Positions 19,038-29,918 are shown, counted from the stretch's first letter. The stretch is 64,000 nucleotides of DNA from Amycolatopsis viridis (GCF_011758765.1 NZ_JAANOU010000001.1:4650001-4714000), one strand, 5' to 3'. The notes: generated by a model from the letters alone, not told the origin. Translations and numbers: made by a program.

Positions 19038-20108
19038 TCACTGGCCGGCGGCGGCCAGGCGCTCCTCGCGGTCGGCGGCGGCCAGCGCATCCAGCACGGC
19101 GTCCAGATCGCCGTCGAGGACCTGGTCCAGGTTGTACGCCTTGTAGTTGACCCGGTGGTCGGAGATGCGGTTCTCGGGGAAGTTGTACGTCCGCACCCGC
19201 TCCGAGCGGTCCACGGTCCGGACCTGCGACTTGCGCGCGTCGGCGGCCTTGGCGGCGGCCTCCTCCTCCGCCATGGCCTGCAGGCGGGCCTGCAGCACCT
19301 GGATGGCCCGCGCACGGTTCTGGATCTGCGACTTCTCGTTCTGGCAGGACACCACGATGCCGGTGGGCAGGTGGGTGACCCGCACCGCGGAGTCGGTGGT
19401 GTTCACGCTCTGGCCGCCGGGCCCGGACGACCGGAACACGTCGATGCGCAGGTCGTTGGGGTCGATCTCGACCTCGACCTCCTCCGGTTCCGGGTAGATC
19501 AGGACACCGGCCGCGGACGTGTGGATCCGGCCCTGCGACTCGGTGGCCGGCACGCGCTGCACGCGGTGCACGCCACCTTCGAACTTCAGCCGCGCCCAGA
19601 CGCCGTCGGCATCGCCGGCCCTGCTCTTCACGGCCACCGTGACGTCCTTGTAGCCGCCCAGGTCGGAGTGCACGGCGTCGAGCACCTCGGCCTTCCAGCC
19701 GTGCCGCTCCGCGTACCGCAGGTACATGCGCAGCAGGTCGCCGGCGAACAGGGCCGACTCCTCACCGCCCTCACCGGACTTGATCTCCATGACGACGTCG
19801 GAGCCGTCGTAGGGGTCGCGCGGCAGCAGCAGCTCGGTCAGCCGCGACTCCAGCTGCGGGATGCGGGCGGCGATCTCGTCGGCCTCGTCGGCGAACCCCG
19901 GGTCCTCGCCGGCCAGCTCCCGGGCCGTGGTCAGGTCGTCACGCGCGCTGTCGAGCTCGGTGATGACCTTCACGATCGGGCTGAGCTCGGCGTACCGGCG
20001 GCCGAGCTTGCGCGCCCGGCCCTGGTCGGCGTGCACGGCCGGGTCCGCCAGCTGCTTCTCCAGCTCGGCGTACTCGTCGAGCAGCCCGTGCAGGGAAGAC
20101 GAGTCCAC
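19038..20108 (-). CDS. prfA: peptide chain release factor 1
   Basis: RF1, 356 residues, decodes UAA and UAG stop codons and triggers peptide release. The catalytic GGQ is in [20 protein letters not shown] and the codon-recognition PxT motif appears as [16 protein letters not shown]. The GTG start at 20108 follows AGGAAGGGAC. A GC-rich dyad GCCGCCGCC/GGCGGCGGC overlaps its stop codon and may help termination. It sits downstream of rpmE as in other actinobacteria. Confidence 0.96.
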   Translation of the reverse strand: MDSSSLHGLLDEYAELEKQLADPAVHADQGRARKLGRRYAELSPIVKVITELDSARDDLTTARELAGEDPGFADEADEIAARIPQLESRLTELLLPRDPYDGSDVVMEIKSGEGGEESALFAGDLLRMYLRYAERHGWKAEVLDAVHSDLGGYKDVTVAVKSRAGDADGVWARLKFEGGVHRVQRVPATESQGRIHTSAAGVLIYPEPEEVEVEIDPNDLRIDVFRSSGPGGQSVNTTDSAVRVTHLPTGIVVSCQNEKSQIQNRARAIQVLQARLQAMAEEEAAAKAADARKSQVRTVDRSERVRTYNFPENRISDHRVNYKAYNLDQVLDGDLDAVLDALAAADREERLAAAGQ

Positions 20109-20143
20109 GACCGTCCCTTCCTCTCGTCGCCGGAACACAAAAG

Positions 20144-20178
20144 CGGCGCCCACCCCCGATGCTCGGGAGCGGGCGCCG
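20144..20178 (-). terminator. rho-independent terminator after rpmE
   Basis: CGGCGCCC (20144-20151) pairs with GGGCGCCG (20171-20178), with an inner CCCCGA/TCGGGA stem, and on the minus strand the hairpin is followed by CTTTTGTG. It separates rpmE from prfA. Confidence 0.65.
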
Positions 20179-20187
20179 TCGGTGGAG

Positions 20188-20415
20188 CTACTTGGCGTCG
20201 GCCTGCTTCTGGCGCTTGCCGTAACGCGCCTCGAACCGCGCGACCCGGCCACCGGTGTCCATGATCTTCTGCTTGCCGGTGTAGAAGGGGTGGCAGTTCG
20301 AGCAGATTTCGACCGTGATGGCGCCGGAGGTCTTGGTGCTGCGGGTCGTGAAGGTGTTGCCGCAACCACAGGTGACCGTGGTGGGCACGTACTCGGGGTG
20401 GATACCGCTCTTCAT
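20188..20415 (-). CDS. rpmE: 50S ribosomal protein L31 (zinc-binding type)
   Basis: A 75-residue L31 that bridges the large and small ribosomal subunits. It has the four zinc-ligand cysteines Cys16, Cys18, Cys38 and Cys41 (CGCGN and [14 protein letters not shown]), so it is the zinc-containing form rather than the zinc-starvation paralogue. It starts with MKSGIHPEY, typical of the family. Confidence 0.96.
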   Translation of the reverse strand: MKSGIHPEYVPTTVTCGCGNTFTTRSTKTSGAITVEICSNCHPFYTGKQKIMDTGGRVARFEARYGKRQKQADAK

Positions 20416-20635
20416 GGAGTCCTCTCATCGTGGCCGCCGGGTCCCCGCGCCGATCTGTCAACACGTGGGGTGAACCGGAGCCGGACGTTAGCGGGTTGAT
20501 TCTGCCAGACGCACTGACGTGCAGGTCAACGCACCCCGCACCGCGCATATTCCGGATACCGGGAGTGTACGGGTTTTGTACGGGAGCGCGGGAGCCTGCT
20601 CACCAGACCCGGACCCGCCGGGTAAGGAGGAGCCG

Positions 20636-21130
20636 ATGTCCCGCACCGTCAAGTCCCTGGCAGTCGCCGCGCTCGCGGCCGCGGCGCTCACGCTGGTCCC
20701 GCTCACGAGCGAGGCCGCCACCACCACCGAGGCCGCGACCAGCGACCTGTCGGTTCTCAGCGCCGGTGACGGCACCGTCTCCGGCGCGATCGAGTGGTTC
20801 CAGAACCGCAACGGCAGCAGCGCCTACGAGGGCATGTGCGAGAAAGCCGTGGAGAACGCCTACGGCACCACCGGGGTGTGGTCGTCGGCCAACGCGCACT
20901 GGAACGGGGCGAGCAGCCGGCACGCCGGCGACCGCAACCCACCGCGCGGCGCGTTCGTGTACTGGGCGATCGGCGGGGGCTACGGGCACGTCGGCATCTC
21001 CGACGGTGCCGGCGGCTTCTGGTCGACCAGCGTCAACAACAAGATCGGGCACGTGACCAAGGCCATGGGCGGCTACGGCTACTTCGGCAGCTACCGCGGC
21101 TGGACGCCCGCGGCGGTGCCCAGCAAGTAG
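20636..21130 (+). CDS. secreted CHAP/NlpC-P60-like cysteine hydrolase domain protein
   Basis: A 164-residue exported protein. The signal peptide is residues 1 to about 27 (MSRTVKSLAVAALAAAALTL, cleavage near SEA-A). The mature part has a candidate catalytic Cys68 in EGMCEKAVENAYG and His118 in GGGYGHVGISDG, matching the Cys/His arrangement of CHAP or NlpC/P60 peptidoglycan amidases; a third polar residue cannot be placed confidently. A strong AAGGAGG precedes the ATG. It is encoded on the plus strand between rho and rpmE, usually direct neighbours. It may cut stem peptides or be a secreted effector. Confidence 0.65.
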   Translation: MSRTVKSLAVAALAAAALTLVPLTSEAATTTEAATSDLSVLSAGDGTVSGAIEWFQNRNGSSAYEGMCEKAVENAYGTTGVWSSANAHWNGASSRHAGDRNPPRGAFVYWAIGGGYGHVGISDGAGGFWSTSVNNKIGHVTKAMGGYGYFGSYRGWTPAAVPSK

Positions 21131-21135
21131 TGACG

Positions 21136-21175
21136 CGAAAACGGCCACCCTCCGCGCGGAGGGTGGCCGTTTTCG
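21136..21175. terminator. bidirectional terminator between the secreted hydrolase and rho
   Basis: A perfect 40-bp palindrome (20-bp arms beginning CGAAAACGGCCACCCTCCGC) with an A-tract on one side and T-tract on the other on either strand. It sits between convergent genes and should stop transcription from both. Confidence 0.9.
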
Positions 21176-21188
21176 TCCGTCACCAGGC

Positions 21189-23111
21189 TCAGTCGTCGTC
21201 CGACGCCAGCGCCGTCTTGGAGACCTGCATCAGGAACTCGATGTTGGTCTTGGTCTTGCGCAGGCGGGACAGCAGCAGGTCGATGGCCTGCTGGGAGTCC
21301 AGCGCGTGCAGGACCCGGTGCAGCTTGTGCGTCACCGCCAGCTCGTCCGGCGAGAGCAGCAGCTCCTCCTTGCGGGTACCGGACGGGTTGACGTCCACCG
21401 CGGGGAAGACGCGCCGCTCGGCGATCTTGCGGTCGAGCTTGAGCTCGGCGTTGCCGGTGCCCTTGAACTCCTCGAAGATCACCGTGTCACCGGTGGATCC
21501 GGTCTCGACCATCGCCGTGGCGAAGATCGTCAGCGAGCCGCCGTTCTCGATGTTGCGCGCCGCGCCGAGGAACCGCTTCGGCGGGAACAGCGCGGTCGAG
21601 TCGACACCACCGGACAGGATCCGGCCGGACGCCGGGGCCGCCAGGTTGTAGGCGCGGCCGAGGCGGGTGATCGAGTCGAGCAGGACCACCACGTCCATGC
21701 CCATCTCGACCAGGCGCTTGGCCCGCTCGATGGACAGCTCGGCGACCGAGGTGTGGTCCGACGGCGGCCGGTCGAAGGTCGAGGCGATGACCTCGCCCTT
21801 CACCGAGCGCTGCATGTCGGTGACCTCTTCCGGACGCTCGTCGACGAGGACGACCATCAGGTGGCACTCGGGGTTGTTCGTGGTGATCGCGTTCGCGATG
21901 TCCTGCATGATCGTGGTCTTGCCGGCCTTCGGCGGCGACACGATCAGGGCACGCTGCCCCTTGCCGACCGGCATGACCAGGTCGATCACGCGGGTGGTCA
22001 GCTTGTGCGGTTCGGTCTCCAGGCGCAGCCGCTCGTTCGGGTAGAGCGGGGTCAGCTTGGTGAACTCGGGACGGCGCTTCGCCTCGTCCGGGTCCAGGCC
22101 GTTCACGCTGTCGACGCGCACCAGCGGGTTGAACTTCTGGCGCTGCTGCTCGCCGTCGCGCGGCTGCTTGACCACACCGGTGATCGCGTCACCGCGGCGC
22201 AGGCCGTGCTTGCGGACCAGGGACAGCGACACGTACACGTCGTTCGGCCCGGGCAGGTAGCCCGAGGTGCGCACGAACGCGTAGTTGTCCAGGACGTCCA
22301 GGATGCCGGCGACCGGCAGCAGGACGTCGTCCTCGCGGATCTCGGTGTCCGTGCCGCCCTCACCGCGGTTGCCGCGGCGGCGGCGGTCCCGGAACCGGCG
22401 GCCGCGGCGGCCGCCCTCGTCGTCGTCCCCGCCGCCGGAGTTCTGGCCGCCGCCCTGGTTCTGCTTGGGCTGGCCACCACCGGCGTTGTCGCGCTGGTTG
22501 TTCTGCTTGCGCTGGTCGCCACCGCCCTGCTGGGACTGGTCGCCACCGCGCTGGTCACGCTGGTCGCGCTGGTCGCGCTGGTCACCGCGCTGCTGGTCGT
22601 TGCCGCGGTTGTCCGGGCTGCCCCCCGCGCGGTTGGAGCCGCGGCGACGGCGGGCGCCGCCCTCCCGCCGGGGGCCGTCCTCGTGCTGCTGGGGCGCCTC
22701 GGCACCGTTCACGGGCTTCTCGGCCTGCGCCGGCTTGTCGGCCTTCTCCGCCGCGGGGGCGGTCTGACCGGCCGGCGCCTCCTCCTGCCGGGGCGCCTTC
22801 TCGACGGGCTTGCTCGGCGCCGGAGCCTCCACCTTCGCGGCGATGCCGTCGAGGGGCAGGGTCTCGTCGGCGGCGCGCTTGCGCGGGGCCTTGCCCTGAC
22901 GCTCGCGGATGGCGGCGATCAGGTCGCCCTTGCGCATCCCCTTGGTGTCGCCGATGCCCAGCTGGGCGGCGAGTTCCCGCAGGTCGGCGATCACCATGCC
23001 GGACAGGCCGCCACTGCGGCGCTTCGGCGCGGCCGTACCGTTCTGCTCCCCTGGCTCAGCGTTCGACGGGGCGGTCGCCACGTCGCCGCTCAAAAGATCG
23101 GTGTTGCTCAC
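21189..23111 (-). CDS. rho: transcription termination factor Rho
   Basis: A 640-residue hexameric RNA helicase that ends transcription. The Rho N-terminal SAP-like domain is at about 40-75, a low-complexity insertion at about 90-255 is rich in Arg, Gly, Asn, Gln and Asp (repeats of RDQ), the RNA-binding cold-shock fold follows (DNYAFVRTSGYLPGPNDVYV), and the P-loop SPPKAGKTT is at 391-400. The insertion is typical of high-GC actinobacteria. The GTG start at 23111 has AAGGA upstream; an in-frame start at 23135 is less likely. Confidence 0.96.
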   Translation of the reverse strand: MSNTDLLSGDVATAPSNAEPGEQNGTAAPKRRSGGLSGMVIADLRELAAQLGIGDTKGMRKGDLIAAIRERQGKAPRKRAADETLPLDGIAAKVEAPAPSKPVEKAPRQEEAPAGQTAPAAEKADKPAQAEKPVNGAEAPQQHEDGPRREGGARRRRGSNRAGGSPDNRGNDQQRGDQRDQRDQRDQRGGDQSQQGGGDQRKQNNQRDNAGGGQPKQNQGGGQNSGGGDDDEGGRRGRRFRDRRRRGNRGEGGTDTEIREDDVLLPVAGILDVLDNYAFVRTSGYLPGPNDVYVSLSLVRKHGLRRGDAITGVVKQPRDGEQQRQKFNPLVRVDSVNGLDPDEAKRRPEFTKLTPLYPNERLRLETEPHKLTTRVIDLVMPVGKGQRALIVSPPKAGKTTIMQDIANAITTNNPECHLMVVLVDERPEEVTDMQRSVKGEVIASTFDRPPSDHTSVAELSIERAKRLVEMGMDVVVLLDSITRLGRAYNLAAPASGRILSGGVDSTALFPPKRFLGAARNIENGGSLTIFATAMVETGSTGDTVIFEEFKGTGNAELKLDRKIAERRVFPAVDVNPSGTRKEELLLSPDELAVTHKLHRVLHALDSQQAIDLLLSRLRKTKTNIEFLMQVSKTALASDDD

Positions 23112-23504
23112 ACATGTCCTTCCTGACCGATCCACGCCTCCAGGTGGATCAGCGGACTACCGCCCGCGTCCGATCGCGGAACGGTCTGCTCCTGCCCGGT
23201 GTGGCTTCCCCGGCCGGGACACGCGGGTCACAGCGGCCGAGCCGCCACACGGGGTTCTCGCGTGTTCCAGGTGGAACGCGCCGAATTCGTGTCACCGTAG
23301 CTACCGGAAACCCGCCTAGGTCAATCCCTGCACCAGCTATGCGGAATTATCGACTCGACGAGAGAATGCGATCCGGGATGGAGCCCCCGGGACCGACACC
23401 GGGTGCGGATTGCCCGCGGTGATCGAACGCCCCCGAGGGTAGACCGACGCGGCACGTGGTGCAACAACCACCCCCCCGGCGCGCCGCGAATCTCCGCACG
23501 GAAT
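23112..23504 (-). other. gene-free rho promoter and leader region
   Basis: About 390 bp between thrB and rho contain no supportable gene. A candidate rho promoter lies at 23294-23324 (TTGACC, 19-bp spacer, TACGGT on the minus strand), which would give a leader of about 175 nt. Inside the leader, 23260-23281 forms a hairpin (GCGCGTTCCA paired with TGGAACACGC, one G-U). Long leaders are known for autoregulated rho genes, but no specific mechanism is shown here. Confidence 0.45.
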
Positions 23505-24386
23505 CTACCGGCTCGTGACCCGGACCCCGGCCTGATCGACCGGCAGCTCGATGACTTCGAAACCCTCAACGCCCGCCACCGGCGGGATTATTCCGTCGAT
23601 CGTCAGCGCCAGCACGGTCGGCCCCGCACCGGACACGGTGGCCGCGACGCCCGCGGCACGCAGGTCCCGCACCAGGCGGCCGGTCGCCGGATACGCGGGC
23701 TCGCGGTAGTGCTGGTGCAGGCGGTCCTCGGTGGCCGGCAGCAGCAGCGACGGGTCGGTCGTCAGCGCGTGCACCGCGAGCGCCGCGCGGCCCGCGGAGA
23801 ACGCGGCGTCGGCGTGCGGCACCTCGGCGGGCAACAGGCCGCGCGTGGCCTCGGTCGACGACTTCACCGGCGGCACCGCCACGACCGGCCGGATCTCCGG
23901 GTGCGGCGTGAGCCGTTCCGCGTGGAAGCGGCCGTGGTCGCACCAGGCCAGCACGAAACCACCCAGCAGGCTGGCAGCCGCGTTGTCCGCGTGGCCCTCG
24001 AACTCCGCGGCCAGCTGCACCGCGTCCCCGTCGAGGGTGCGGCCGGCGAGGGCGTAGCCGGCCGCGATGCCGGACACCACCGCCGCGGCCGAGGAGCCCA
24101 GCCCGCGCGCGTGCGGGATCTTGTTGAAGCACCGCAGGTGCAGACCCGGCGGGGTGACGCCGAGGTACTGGCACGCGCGCCGCAGCGCGCGCACGACCAG
24201 GTGGGTCTCGTCCGTGGGGACGTCCTCGACCCCGCCGGCCCCGGAGTCGAACACCTCGACCTTGAGACCGGCGTCGGTCACCTGCACCTCGACGACGTCG
24301 TGCAGCCCGAGCGCCAGCCCGAGCGCGTCGAAACCCGGGCCGAGGTTCGCGCTCGACGCCGGGACGGTGACGCGCAGAGCGGTCAC
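23505..24386 (-). CDS. thrB: homoserine kinase
   Basis: A 293-residue GHMP kinase that phosphorylates L-homoserine on the way to threonine. The substrate-binding start [18 protein letters not shown] and the GHMP ATP loop [16 protein letters not shown] are diagnostic, as is the C-terminal [10 protein letters not shown]. The GTG start overlaps the thrC stop as GTGA. It is the last gene of the argS-lysA-hom-thrC-thrB operon. Confidence 0.96.
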   Translation of the reverse strand: MTALRVTVPASSANLGPGFDALGLALGLHDVVEVQVTDAGLKVEVFDSGAGGVEDVPTDETHLVVRALRRACQYLGVTPPGLHLRCFNKIPHARGLGSSAAAVVSGIAAGYALAGRTLDGDAVQLAAEFEGHADNAAASLLGGFVLAWCDHGRFHAERLTPHPEIRPVVAVPPVKSSTEATRGLLPAEVPHADAAFSAGRAALAVHALTTDPSLLLPATEDRLHQHYREPAYPATGRLVRDLRAAGVAATVSGAGPTVLALTIDGIIPPVAGVEGFEVIELPVDQAGVRVTSR

Positions 24387-25447
24387 GCCAGCTCCAGCGC
24401 GGAGGCCACGGCGCGCGGGTCCACCGCCAGCGGCTCGACCTCGACGTTGCCCTCCAGCGCGGTGCCCGGGTCCTTCAGGCCATGGCCGGTGACCGTGCAC
24501 ACCACCGTCGAGCCCTTCGGGATGCGGCCGTCGGCGGCGGTGGCGAGCAGGCCCGCGACGCTGGTCGCCGACGCCGGCTCGACGAACACGCCCTCCTTGC
24601 TGGCCAGCAGCCGGTACGCGGCGAGGATCTTCTCGTCGGTCACCGCCTCGAACAGGCCACCGGAGCCGTTCTTCGCCTTGACCGCGCCCTCCCAGGAGGC
24701 CGGGCTGCCGACGCGGATCGCGGTCGCGATCGTCTCCGGCTCGGCCACCGGCTCGCCCCGCACCAGCGGTGCGGCTCCGGCGGCCTGGAAGCCGAACATG
24801 CGCGGCGTGTTCTTCACCACACCATCCGCGGCGTACTCGGAGTACCCGGCCCAGTAGGCGGTGATGTTGCCGGCGTTGCCGACCGGCAGGCAGTGGATGT
24901 CCGGCGCCTCGCCGAGGACGTCGCAGATCTCCCACGCGGCGGTCTTCTGGCCGATCAGGCGCACCGGGTTGACGGAGTTGACCAGCGTCACCGGGTGGTC
25001 GATCGCGGTCTTGCGGGCCAGCTCGAGGCAGTCGTCGAAGTTGCCGTCGATCTGCAGGATGCGGGCACCGTGCAGGATGGCCTGCGCGAGCTTGCCCATC
25101 GCGATCTTGCCCTGCGGGATGAGGACCGCGCAGGTGAGCCCGGCGCGCGCGGCGTAGGCGGCGGCCGAGGCCGAGGTGTTGCCGGTGGAGGCGCAAATGA
25201 CCGCCTGCAGCCCGCTGGCCTTCGCGTGGGTGATCGCGACCGTCATGCCGCGGTCCTTGAACGAGCCGGTCGGGTTGGCCCCTTCGACCTTCAGGTAGAC
25301 CGTCGAGCCGGTCAGCTCGGACAGGTGCGGTGCGGGCATCAGCGGCGTGTTGCCCTCACCGAGGGTCACGACCTCCGCCCCGGCCGGAACCGGCACCCGG
25401 TCGGCGTACGCCTCGATGATCCCGGGCCAGCCGGCCTTCGCAGTCAT
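24383..25447 (-). CDS. thrC: threonine synthase
   Basis: A 354-residue PLP enzyme converting O-phosphohomoserine to threonine. The cofactor lysine is Lys64 in [11 protein letters not shown], and the phosphate-binding loop is in [12 protein letters not shown]. The length is that of the short class II form. The start overlaps the hom stop as ATGA, and its own stop overlaps the thrB start. Confidence 0.96.
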   Translation of the reverse strand: MTAKAGWPGIIEAYADRVPVPAGAEVVTLGEGNTPLMPAPHLSELTGSTVYLKVEGANPTGSFKDRGMTVAITHAKASGLQAVICASTGNTSASAAAYAARAGLTCAVLIPQGKIAMGKLAQAILHGARILQIDGNFDDCLELARKTAIDHPVTLVNSVNPVRLIGQKTAAWEICDVLGEAPDIHCLPVGNAGNITAYWAGYSEYAADGVVKNTPRMFGFQAAGAAPLVRGEPVAEPETIATAIRVGSPASWEGAVKAKNGSGGLFEAVTDEKILAAYRLLASKEGVFVEPASATSVAGLLATAADGRIPKGSTVVCTVTGHGLKDPGTALEGNVEVEPLAVDPRAVASALELA

Positions 25448-26760
25448 GAATCCTCGCCTTCCACCCGCATCACGCTGACGACCTCGTTGACGACGTCCAT
25501 TGTCCCGATGGCCTCGACGGTGGCTTGCAGTGCCGCGTCCGGTGCGAGGTGCGTCACGATGACCAGGCTCGCCGTGTCGTTCCGGTCCCGCTGCCGGACC
25601 GCCGCGATGCTCACCTCGTGGTCCGCGAACACGTGCGCGACCTGGGCGAGCACACCCGGCTTGTCGGCGACGTCGAGGCTGACGTGGTAGCGGGTCGGGG
25701 TCTGCCCCATCGGCCGCACCGGCAGCGCGGCGTGCGCGGACTCGCGCGGGCCGCGTCCGCCGATCACCCGGTTGCGCGCCACCGCCACCAGGTCGCCGAG
25801 CACCGCGCTGGCGGTGGGCGCCCCGCCGGCGCCCTGGCCGTAGAACATCAGCTGGCCGGCCGCGTCGGCCTCGACGAACACCGCGTTGAACGCGCCGCCG
25901 ACGCTCGCCAGCGGGTGGCTGCGCGGGATCATCACCGGGTGCACCCGCGCGGAGACCGACTCGGTGCCGTCCGCGCTCGCCACGCGCTCGCAGATGGACA
26001 GCAGCTTCACCGTGCGGCCCAGCGCCTTCGCCGCCGCGATGTCCGAGGCGGAGACGTTCGCGATGCCCTCGCGGTGCACGTCGGAAGCGGTGACGCGGGT
26101 GTGGAAGGCGAGCGAGGCGAGGATGGCCGCCTTCGACGCCGCGTCGTAGCCGTCCACGTCCGCGGTCGGGTCCGCCTCGGCGTAACCCAGCCGGCTGGCC
26201 TCGTCCAGGGTCTCGGCGTAGCCGGCACCGGTGGAATCCATCGCGGAGAGGATGAAGTTCGTGGTGCCGTTGACGATGCCCATCACCTTGGTGATGCGGT
26301 CACCGGCCAGCGACTCGCGCAGCGGGCGCAGCAGCGGGATCGCCCCGGCCACCGCGGCCTCGAAGTAGAGGTCGGCACCGGCGGAGTCAGCGGCCTCGAA
26401 CAGCTCCGCGGAGTGCTCGGCCAGCAGCGCCTTGTTCGCGGTGACGACGGACTTCCCCTTGCGCAGGGCGGTGAGCAGCCACTCGCGCACCGGGTCGACG
26501 CCACCGATCAGCTCGACCACGACGTCCACATCGGACTCGACGAGCGCGGCCGCGTCGTGGGTCAGCAGGTGCTGCGGCAGCTCGGGGTGCTTGTCCGGGC
26601 GGCGCACCGCGATGCCGGCCAGCTCGACCGGGGCGCCGGCGCGGGCGGCCAGCTCGTCGGCGTGCTCGGTGAGCAGGCGGGCCACCTCGGTACCCACCGT
26701 GCCGCAGCCCAGCAGCGCCACCCGTACCGTTTTGCCGTCTACAGTGGACATTGCAGTCAC
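25444..26760 (-). CDS. hom: homoserine dehydrogenase with C-terminal ACT domain
   Basis: A 438-residue NAD(P)H-dependent enzyme reducing aspartate semialdehyde to homoserine. The Rossmann motif is [17 protein letters not shown], the active-site segment [15 protein letters not shown] is present, and residues about 350-438 form an ACT domain ([21 protein letters not shown]) likely used for threonine feedback inhibition. The GTG start at 26760 overlaps the lysA stop and has GGAGG four bases upstream; an ATG three codons later is an alternative. Confidence 0.96.
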   Translation of the reverse strand: MTAMSTVDGKTVRVALLGCGTVGTEVARLLTEHADELAARAGAPVELAGIAVRRPDKHPELPQHLLTHDAAALVESDVDVVVELIGGVDPVREWLLTALRKGKSVVTANKALLAEHSAELFEAADSAGADLYFEAAVAGAIPLLRPLRESLAGDRITKVMGIVNGTTNFILSAMDSTGAGYAETLDEASRLGYAEADPTADVDGYDAASKAAILASLAFHTRVTASDVHREGIANVSASDIAAAKALGRTVKLLSICERVASADGTESVSARVHPVMIPRSHPLASVGGAFNAVFVEADAAGQLMFYGQGAGGAPTASAVLGDLVAVARNRVIGGRGPRESAHAALPVRPMGQTPTRYHVSLDVADKPGVLAQVAHVFADHEVSIAAVRQRDRNDTASLVIVTHLAPDAALQATVEAIGTMDVVNEVVSVMRVEGEDS

Positions 26761-28193
26761 GACACCTCCAGCTGCAGCATGTCGTCGATCGTCTCGCGGC
26801 GCAGCAGCAGCCGCGCGCTGCCGTTGCGGACCGCGACGACCGCCGGGCGCGGCTGCCGGTTGTAGTTGCTGGCCATGGAGTAGCAGTAGGCGCCGGTCGC
26901 GGCGACCGCGAGCAGGTCGCCCGGGGCGAGGGTGTCGGGCAGCCAGCAGTCGCGCACCACGATGTCACCGGACTCGCAGTGCTTGCCCACCACCCGGCTC
27001 AACGCCGCGCCGACCTGCTCGTTCGTCCCGTCGTCGCTCGCCCGCGAGACCAGGCGGACGTCGTACACGGCGTCGTAGAGCGGCGTGCGGATGTTGTCGC
27101 TCATCCCGCCGTCGACGCTGACGTACCGCCGCGACTCGGTGTCCCCGAGCGACACGTCCTTGATGGTGCCGACCTCGTAGAGCGTGACGGTGCCCGGGCC
27201 GGCGATGGCGCGACCCGGCTCGCCCGCGATGCGCGGCACCGGCAGGCCCGCGAACTCGCACTCCTTGCGCACGATCTCGCGGATCTGCGTGATCATCTGC
27301 GCCGGCGGTGGCGGGTTGTCCTTGTCGGTGTAGGCGATCCCGAAGCCACCGCCGAGGTCCACCAGCGACAGCTGCTCCAGCAGCCCCTCGCCGTGCTCCT
27401 TGACCAGCTCGGCCATCAGCCCGATCACCCGGCGCGCGGCGACCTCGAAGCCGTCGGCGTCGAAGATCTGCGAGCCGATGTGGCTGTGCAGGCCGACCAG
27501 CCGCAGCGACGGCGCGTTGAGCACGCGGCGCACCGCCTCGGCCGCGTCGCCGGCCGCGAGCGAGAACCCGAACTTCTGGTCCTCGTGCGCGGTGGCGATG
27601 AACTCGTGGGTGTGCGCCTCCACGCCGACCGTGACGCGGATGAGCACCTTCTGCTCGACATCGAGCCGCGCGGCCACATCGGCCAGCCGCGCGATCTCGT
27701 AGTAGGAGTCGAGCACGACCGTGCCGACCCCGGCGCCGACCGCGGTCTCCAGCTCGGCGACCGACTTGTTGTTGCCGTGGAAGGTGATCCGCTCCGGCGG
27801 GAACCCGGCCCGCAGTGCGACCGCCAGCTCACCGCCGCTGGCGACGTCCATGCTCAGCCCCTGCGCCGCGACCCAGCGGGCCACCTCGGTGCACAGGAAC
27901 GCCTTGGCCGCGTAGTGCACCAGCGACGGGTCGTCGAACGCCTCCGCGTACTCGGCGCAGCGGGACTTGAAGTCCGCCTCGTCCACGACGAACAGCGGTG
28001 TGCCGTACGTCTCGGCCAGCTGCCGGACGTCGACACCGGCGATGCGCACGACACCGTCCGGGGCGCGGTAGGTGTTGCGGGGCCAGACCTTCGGGTAGAG
28101 CCGGTCGAGCTCCTCGGAACTGGAGGGTGGGAAACCGGAGGCGTCGGCGTGCGGGTAGACCTCCGCGTGCCGCGGGCCGGCGGGGTGAGCCAT
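26757..28193 (-). CDS. lysA: diaminopimelate decarboxylase
   Basis: A 478-residue fold-type III PLP enzyme that makes lysine from meso-diaminopimelate. The cofactor lysine is Lys97 in HYAAKAFLC, the glycine-rich phosphate site is in [11 protein letters not shown], and the C-terminal [17 protein letters not shown] completes the dimer active site. The start is six bases after argS, as in other actinobacteria. Confidence 0.96.
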   Translation of the reverse strand: MAHPAGPRHAEVYPHADASGFPPSSSEELDRLYPKVWPRNTYRAPDGVVRIAGVDVRQLAETYGTPLFVVDEADFKSRCAEYAEAFDDPSLVHYAAKAFLCTEVARWVAAQGLSMDVASGGELAVALRAGFPPERITFHGNNKSVAELETAVGAGVGTVVLDSYYEIARLADVAARLDVEQKVLIRVTVGVEAHTHEFIATAHEDQKFGFSLAAGDAAEAVRRVLNAPSLRLVGLHSHIGSQIFDADGFEVAARRVIGLMAELVKEHGEGLLEQLSLVDLGGGFGIAYTDKDNPPPPAQMITQIREIVRKECEFAGLPVPRIAGEPGRAIAGPGTVTLYEVGTIKDVSLGDTESRRYVSVDGGMSDNIRTPLYDAVYDVRLVSRASDDGTNEQVGAALSRVVGKHCESGDIVVRDCWLPDTLAPGDLLAVAATGAYCYSMASNYNRQPRPAVVAVRNGSARLLLRRETIDDMLQLEVS

Positions 28194-28199
28194 CAGAAG

Positions 28200-29855
28200 T
28201 TACATCCGTTCCGGAGCGGAGACACCGAGCAGGGCGAGACCGTTGGCGAACACCTGGCGCGCCGCCTCGCACAGGGCGAGCCGCGCGAAGGTGAGCGGCG
28301 TGGCCTGTTCGTCGCCCTTGGGGAGGACCTGCGCGACGGCGTAGAACTTGTGGAACGCGCCGGCCAGGCTTTCCAGGTAACGCGCGACCCGGTGCGGTTC
28401 CCGCAACTCGGCGGCGCGCTGCACGACCGTGGGGAACTCCCCGATCGTGCGGATCAGGTCACCCTCGCGGTCGAGGGTGAGCAGCCCGAAGTCGGCGTCG
28501 TCGCGGTACTCCAGTCCGAGTTCCGCGGCGTTGCGCTGCAGCGAGGCGAGCCGGGCGTGCGCGTACTGCACGTAGTACACCGGGTTCTCGTCGCTGCTCT
28601 TGCGCAGCAGGTCGAGGTCGATGTCCAAAGAGGAGTCCACCGAGTAGCGGGTCAGCTCGTACCGCGCGGCGTCCACGCCGACGGCCTCGACCAGGTCCTC
28701 CATCGTGATCACCGTGCCGGCGCGCTTGCTCATCCGGACCGGCTTGCCGTCGCTGACCAGGTTCACCAGCTGGCCGATCAGCACCTCGACCACGTCCGGG
28801 TCGTGGCCCATCGCCGACGCGGCGGCCTTGAGCCGGGCGATGTAGCCGTGGTGGTCCGCGCCGAGCATGTAGATGCACAGGTCGAACCCGCGGTTGATCT
28901 TGTCCTGCAGGTAGGCGATGTCACCGGCGATGTAGGCGGGGGCGCCGTCGCTCTTGATGACCACGCGGTCCTTGTCGTCGCCGAATTCGGTGGAGCGCAA
29001 CCACCAGGCGCCGTCGGCCTCGTAGAGGCTGCCGTTCTCCTTCAGGCTCGCCACGGCCTTCTCCACCGCGCCACTGCTGTGCAGCGAGTCCTCGTGGAAG
29101 TAGACGTCGAAGTCGGTGCCGAACTGGTGCAGGCTGTTCTTGATCTCGGCGAACATCAGCTCGACGCCGACCCGGCGGAACGTCTCGTTCCGCTCGTCCT
29201 CCGGCAGCGACAGCGCGCTGGGCTCCTGGCGCAGGACCTCGGCGGCGATGTCGGAGATGTAGCCACCGGCGTAGCCGTCCTCCGGCGCGGGCTCGCCCTT
29301 CGCGGCGGCGATCAGCGACCGCACGAACCGGTCGATCTGCGCGCCGGCGTCGTTGAAGTAGTACTCGCGGGTGACCTCGGCGCCCTGCGCGGTGAGGACG
29401 CGGCCGAGCGCGTCGCCCACCGCGGCCCAGCGCGTACCGCCCAGGTGGACGGGGCCGGTCGGGTTGGCCGAGACGAACTCGAGGTTGATCCGGCGGCCGG
29501 CCAGCGCGGTGCCTCGGCCGTAGGTATCGCCGAGGGTGAGCACCTGGCGGATCTGCTCGCCCTGCGCGTCGGCGGCCAGCCGGAGGTTCACGAAACCCGG
29601 GCCGGCGATCTCGGCCGAGGCGATGCCGGTCGCTTCCGCGAGCGCGTCCGCGAGCTCCTGGGCGAACTCGCGGGGGGCGAGGCCGGCCTTCTTCGCCACC
29701 TGCAGCGCGACGTTGGTGGCGTAGTCTCCGTGCTCCGGGTTGCGCGGGCGCTCGACCGTCACCGCGGCGGGGAGCAGGGCGGTGTCGGCGCCGCGGGTGG
29801 AGAGCACCCGCTCGGCGGACGTACGGACCAGGTCAGCTAGGGCCTCGGGAGTCAC
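28200..29855 (-). CDS. argS: arginyl-tRNA synthetase
   Basis: A 551-residue class I aminoacyl-tRNA synthetase that charges tRNA-Arg. The HIGH signature appears as [19 protein letters not shown], the KMSKS-equivalent is [11 protein letters not shown], and the C-terminal DALR anticodon-binding domain ends with [16 protein letters not shown]. The GTG start is close to a TACACT -10 box (29862-29867), so translation may be leaderless. It heads the lysA-hom-thrC-thrB operon. Confidence 0.96.
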   Translation of the reverse strand: MTPEALADLVRTSAERVLSTRGADTALLPAAVTVERPRNPEHGDYATNVALQVAKKAGLAPREFAQELADALAEATGIASAEIAGPGFVNLRLAADAQGEQIRQVLTLGDTYGRGTALAGRRINLEFVSANPTGPVHLGGTRWAAVGDALGRVLTAQGAEVTREYYFNDAGAQIDRFVRSLIAAAKGEPAPEDGYAGGYISDIAAEVLRQEPSALSLPEDERNETFRRVGVELMFAEIKNSLHQFGTDFDVYFHEDSLHSSGAVEKAVASLKENGSLYEADGAWWLRSTEFGDDKDRVVIKSDGAPAYIAGDIAYLQDKINRGFDLCIYMLGADHHGYIARLKAAASAMGHDPDVVEVLIGQLVNLVSDGKPVRMSKRAGTVITMEDLVEAVGVDAARYELTRYSVDSSLDIDLDLLRKSSDENPVYYVQYAHARLASLQRNAAELGLEYRDDADFGLLTLDREGDLIRTIGEFPTVVQRAAELREPHRVARYLESLAGAFHKFYAVAQVLPKGDEQATPLTFARLALCEAARQVFANGLALLGVSAPERM

Positions 29856-29861
29856 CAGCCG

Positions 29862-29867
29862 AGTGTA
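29862..29867 (-). promoter_or_regulatory. -10 element of a probably leaderless argS promoter
   Basis: On the minus strand TACACT fits the actinobacterial TANNNT -10. Its predicted start site falls on or beside the GTG at 29855, leaving no room for a ribosome binding site. The matching -35 is weak. Confidence 0.4.
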
Positions 29868-29886
29868 AGGGCCACGACCTCGGGCG

Positions 29887-29918
29887 TTGACAGGGACCGA
29901 ACACGGGGTCCCTAAACT
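29887..29918 (+). promoter_or_regulatory. MerR-like promoter upstream of the DUF3105-DUF305 genes
   Basis: TTGACA (29887-29892) and TAAACT (29913-29918) are separated by 20 bp, and the spacer is a dyad GGGACC-8 nt-GGTCCC that fills it exactly. Overlong spacers with an internal dyad are the hallmark of promoters untwisted by MerR-family activators such as CueR. No MerR regulator gene is adjacent. Confidence 0.5.

Noticed and set aside
20416-20635. c-di-AMP (ydaO-type) riboswitch upstream of the secreted hydrolase
   Set aside because: Such riboswitches precede wall hydrolases in actinobacteria, but I could not match the conserved core in this 220-bp region.
26751-29840. 1029-codon plus-strand open frame opposite lysA and argS
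   Set aside because: Shadow of two conserved genes; its composition (His, Arg, Val, Leu, Gly rich) is typical of antisense GC-rich frames.
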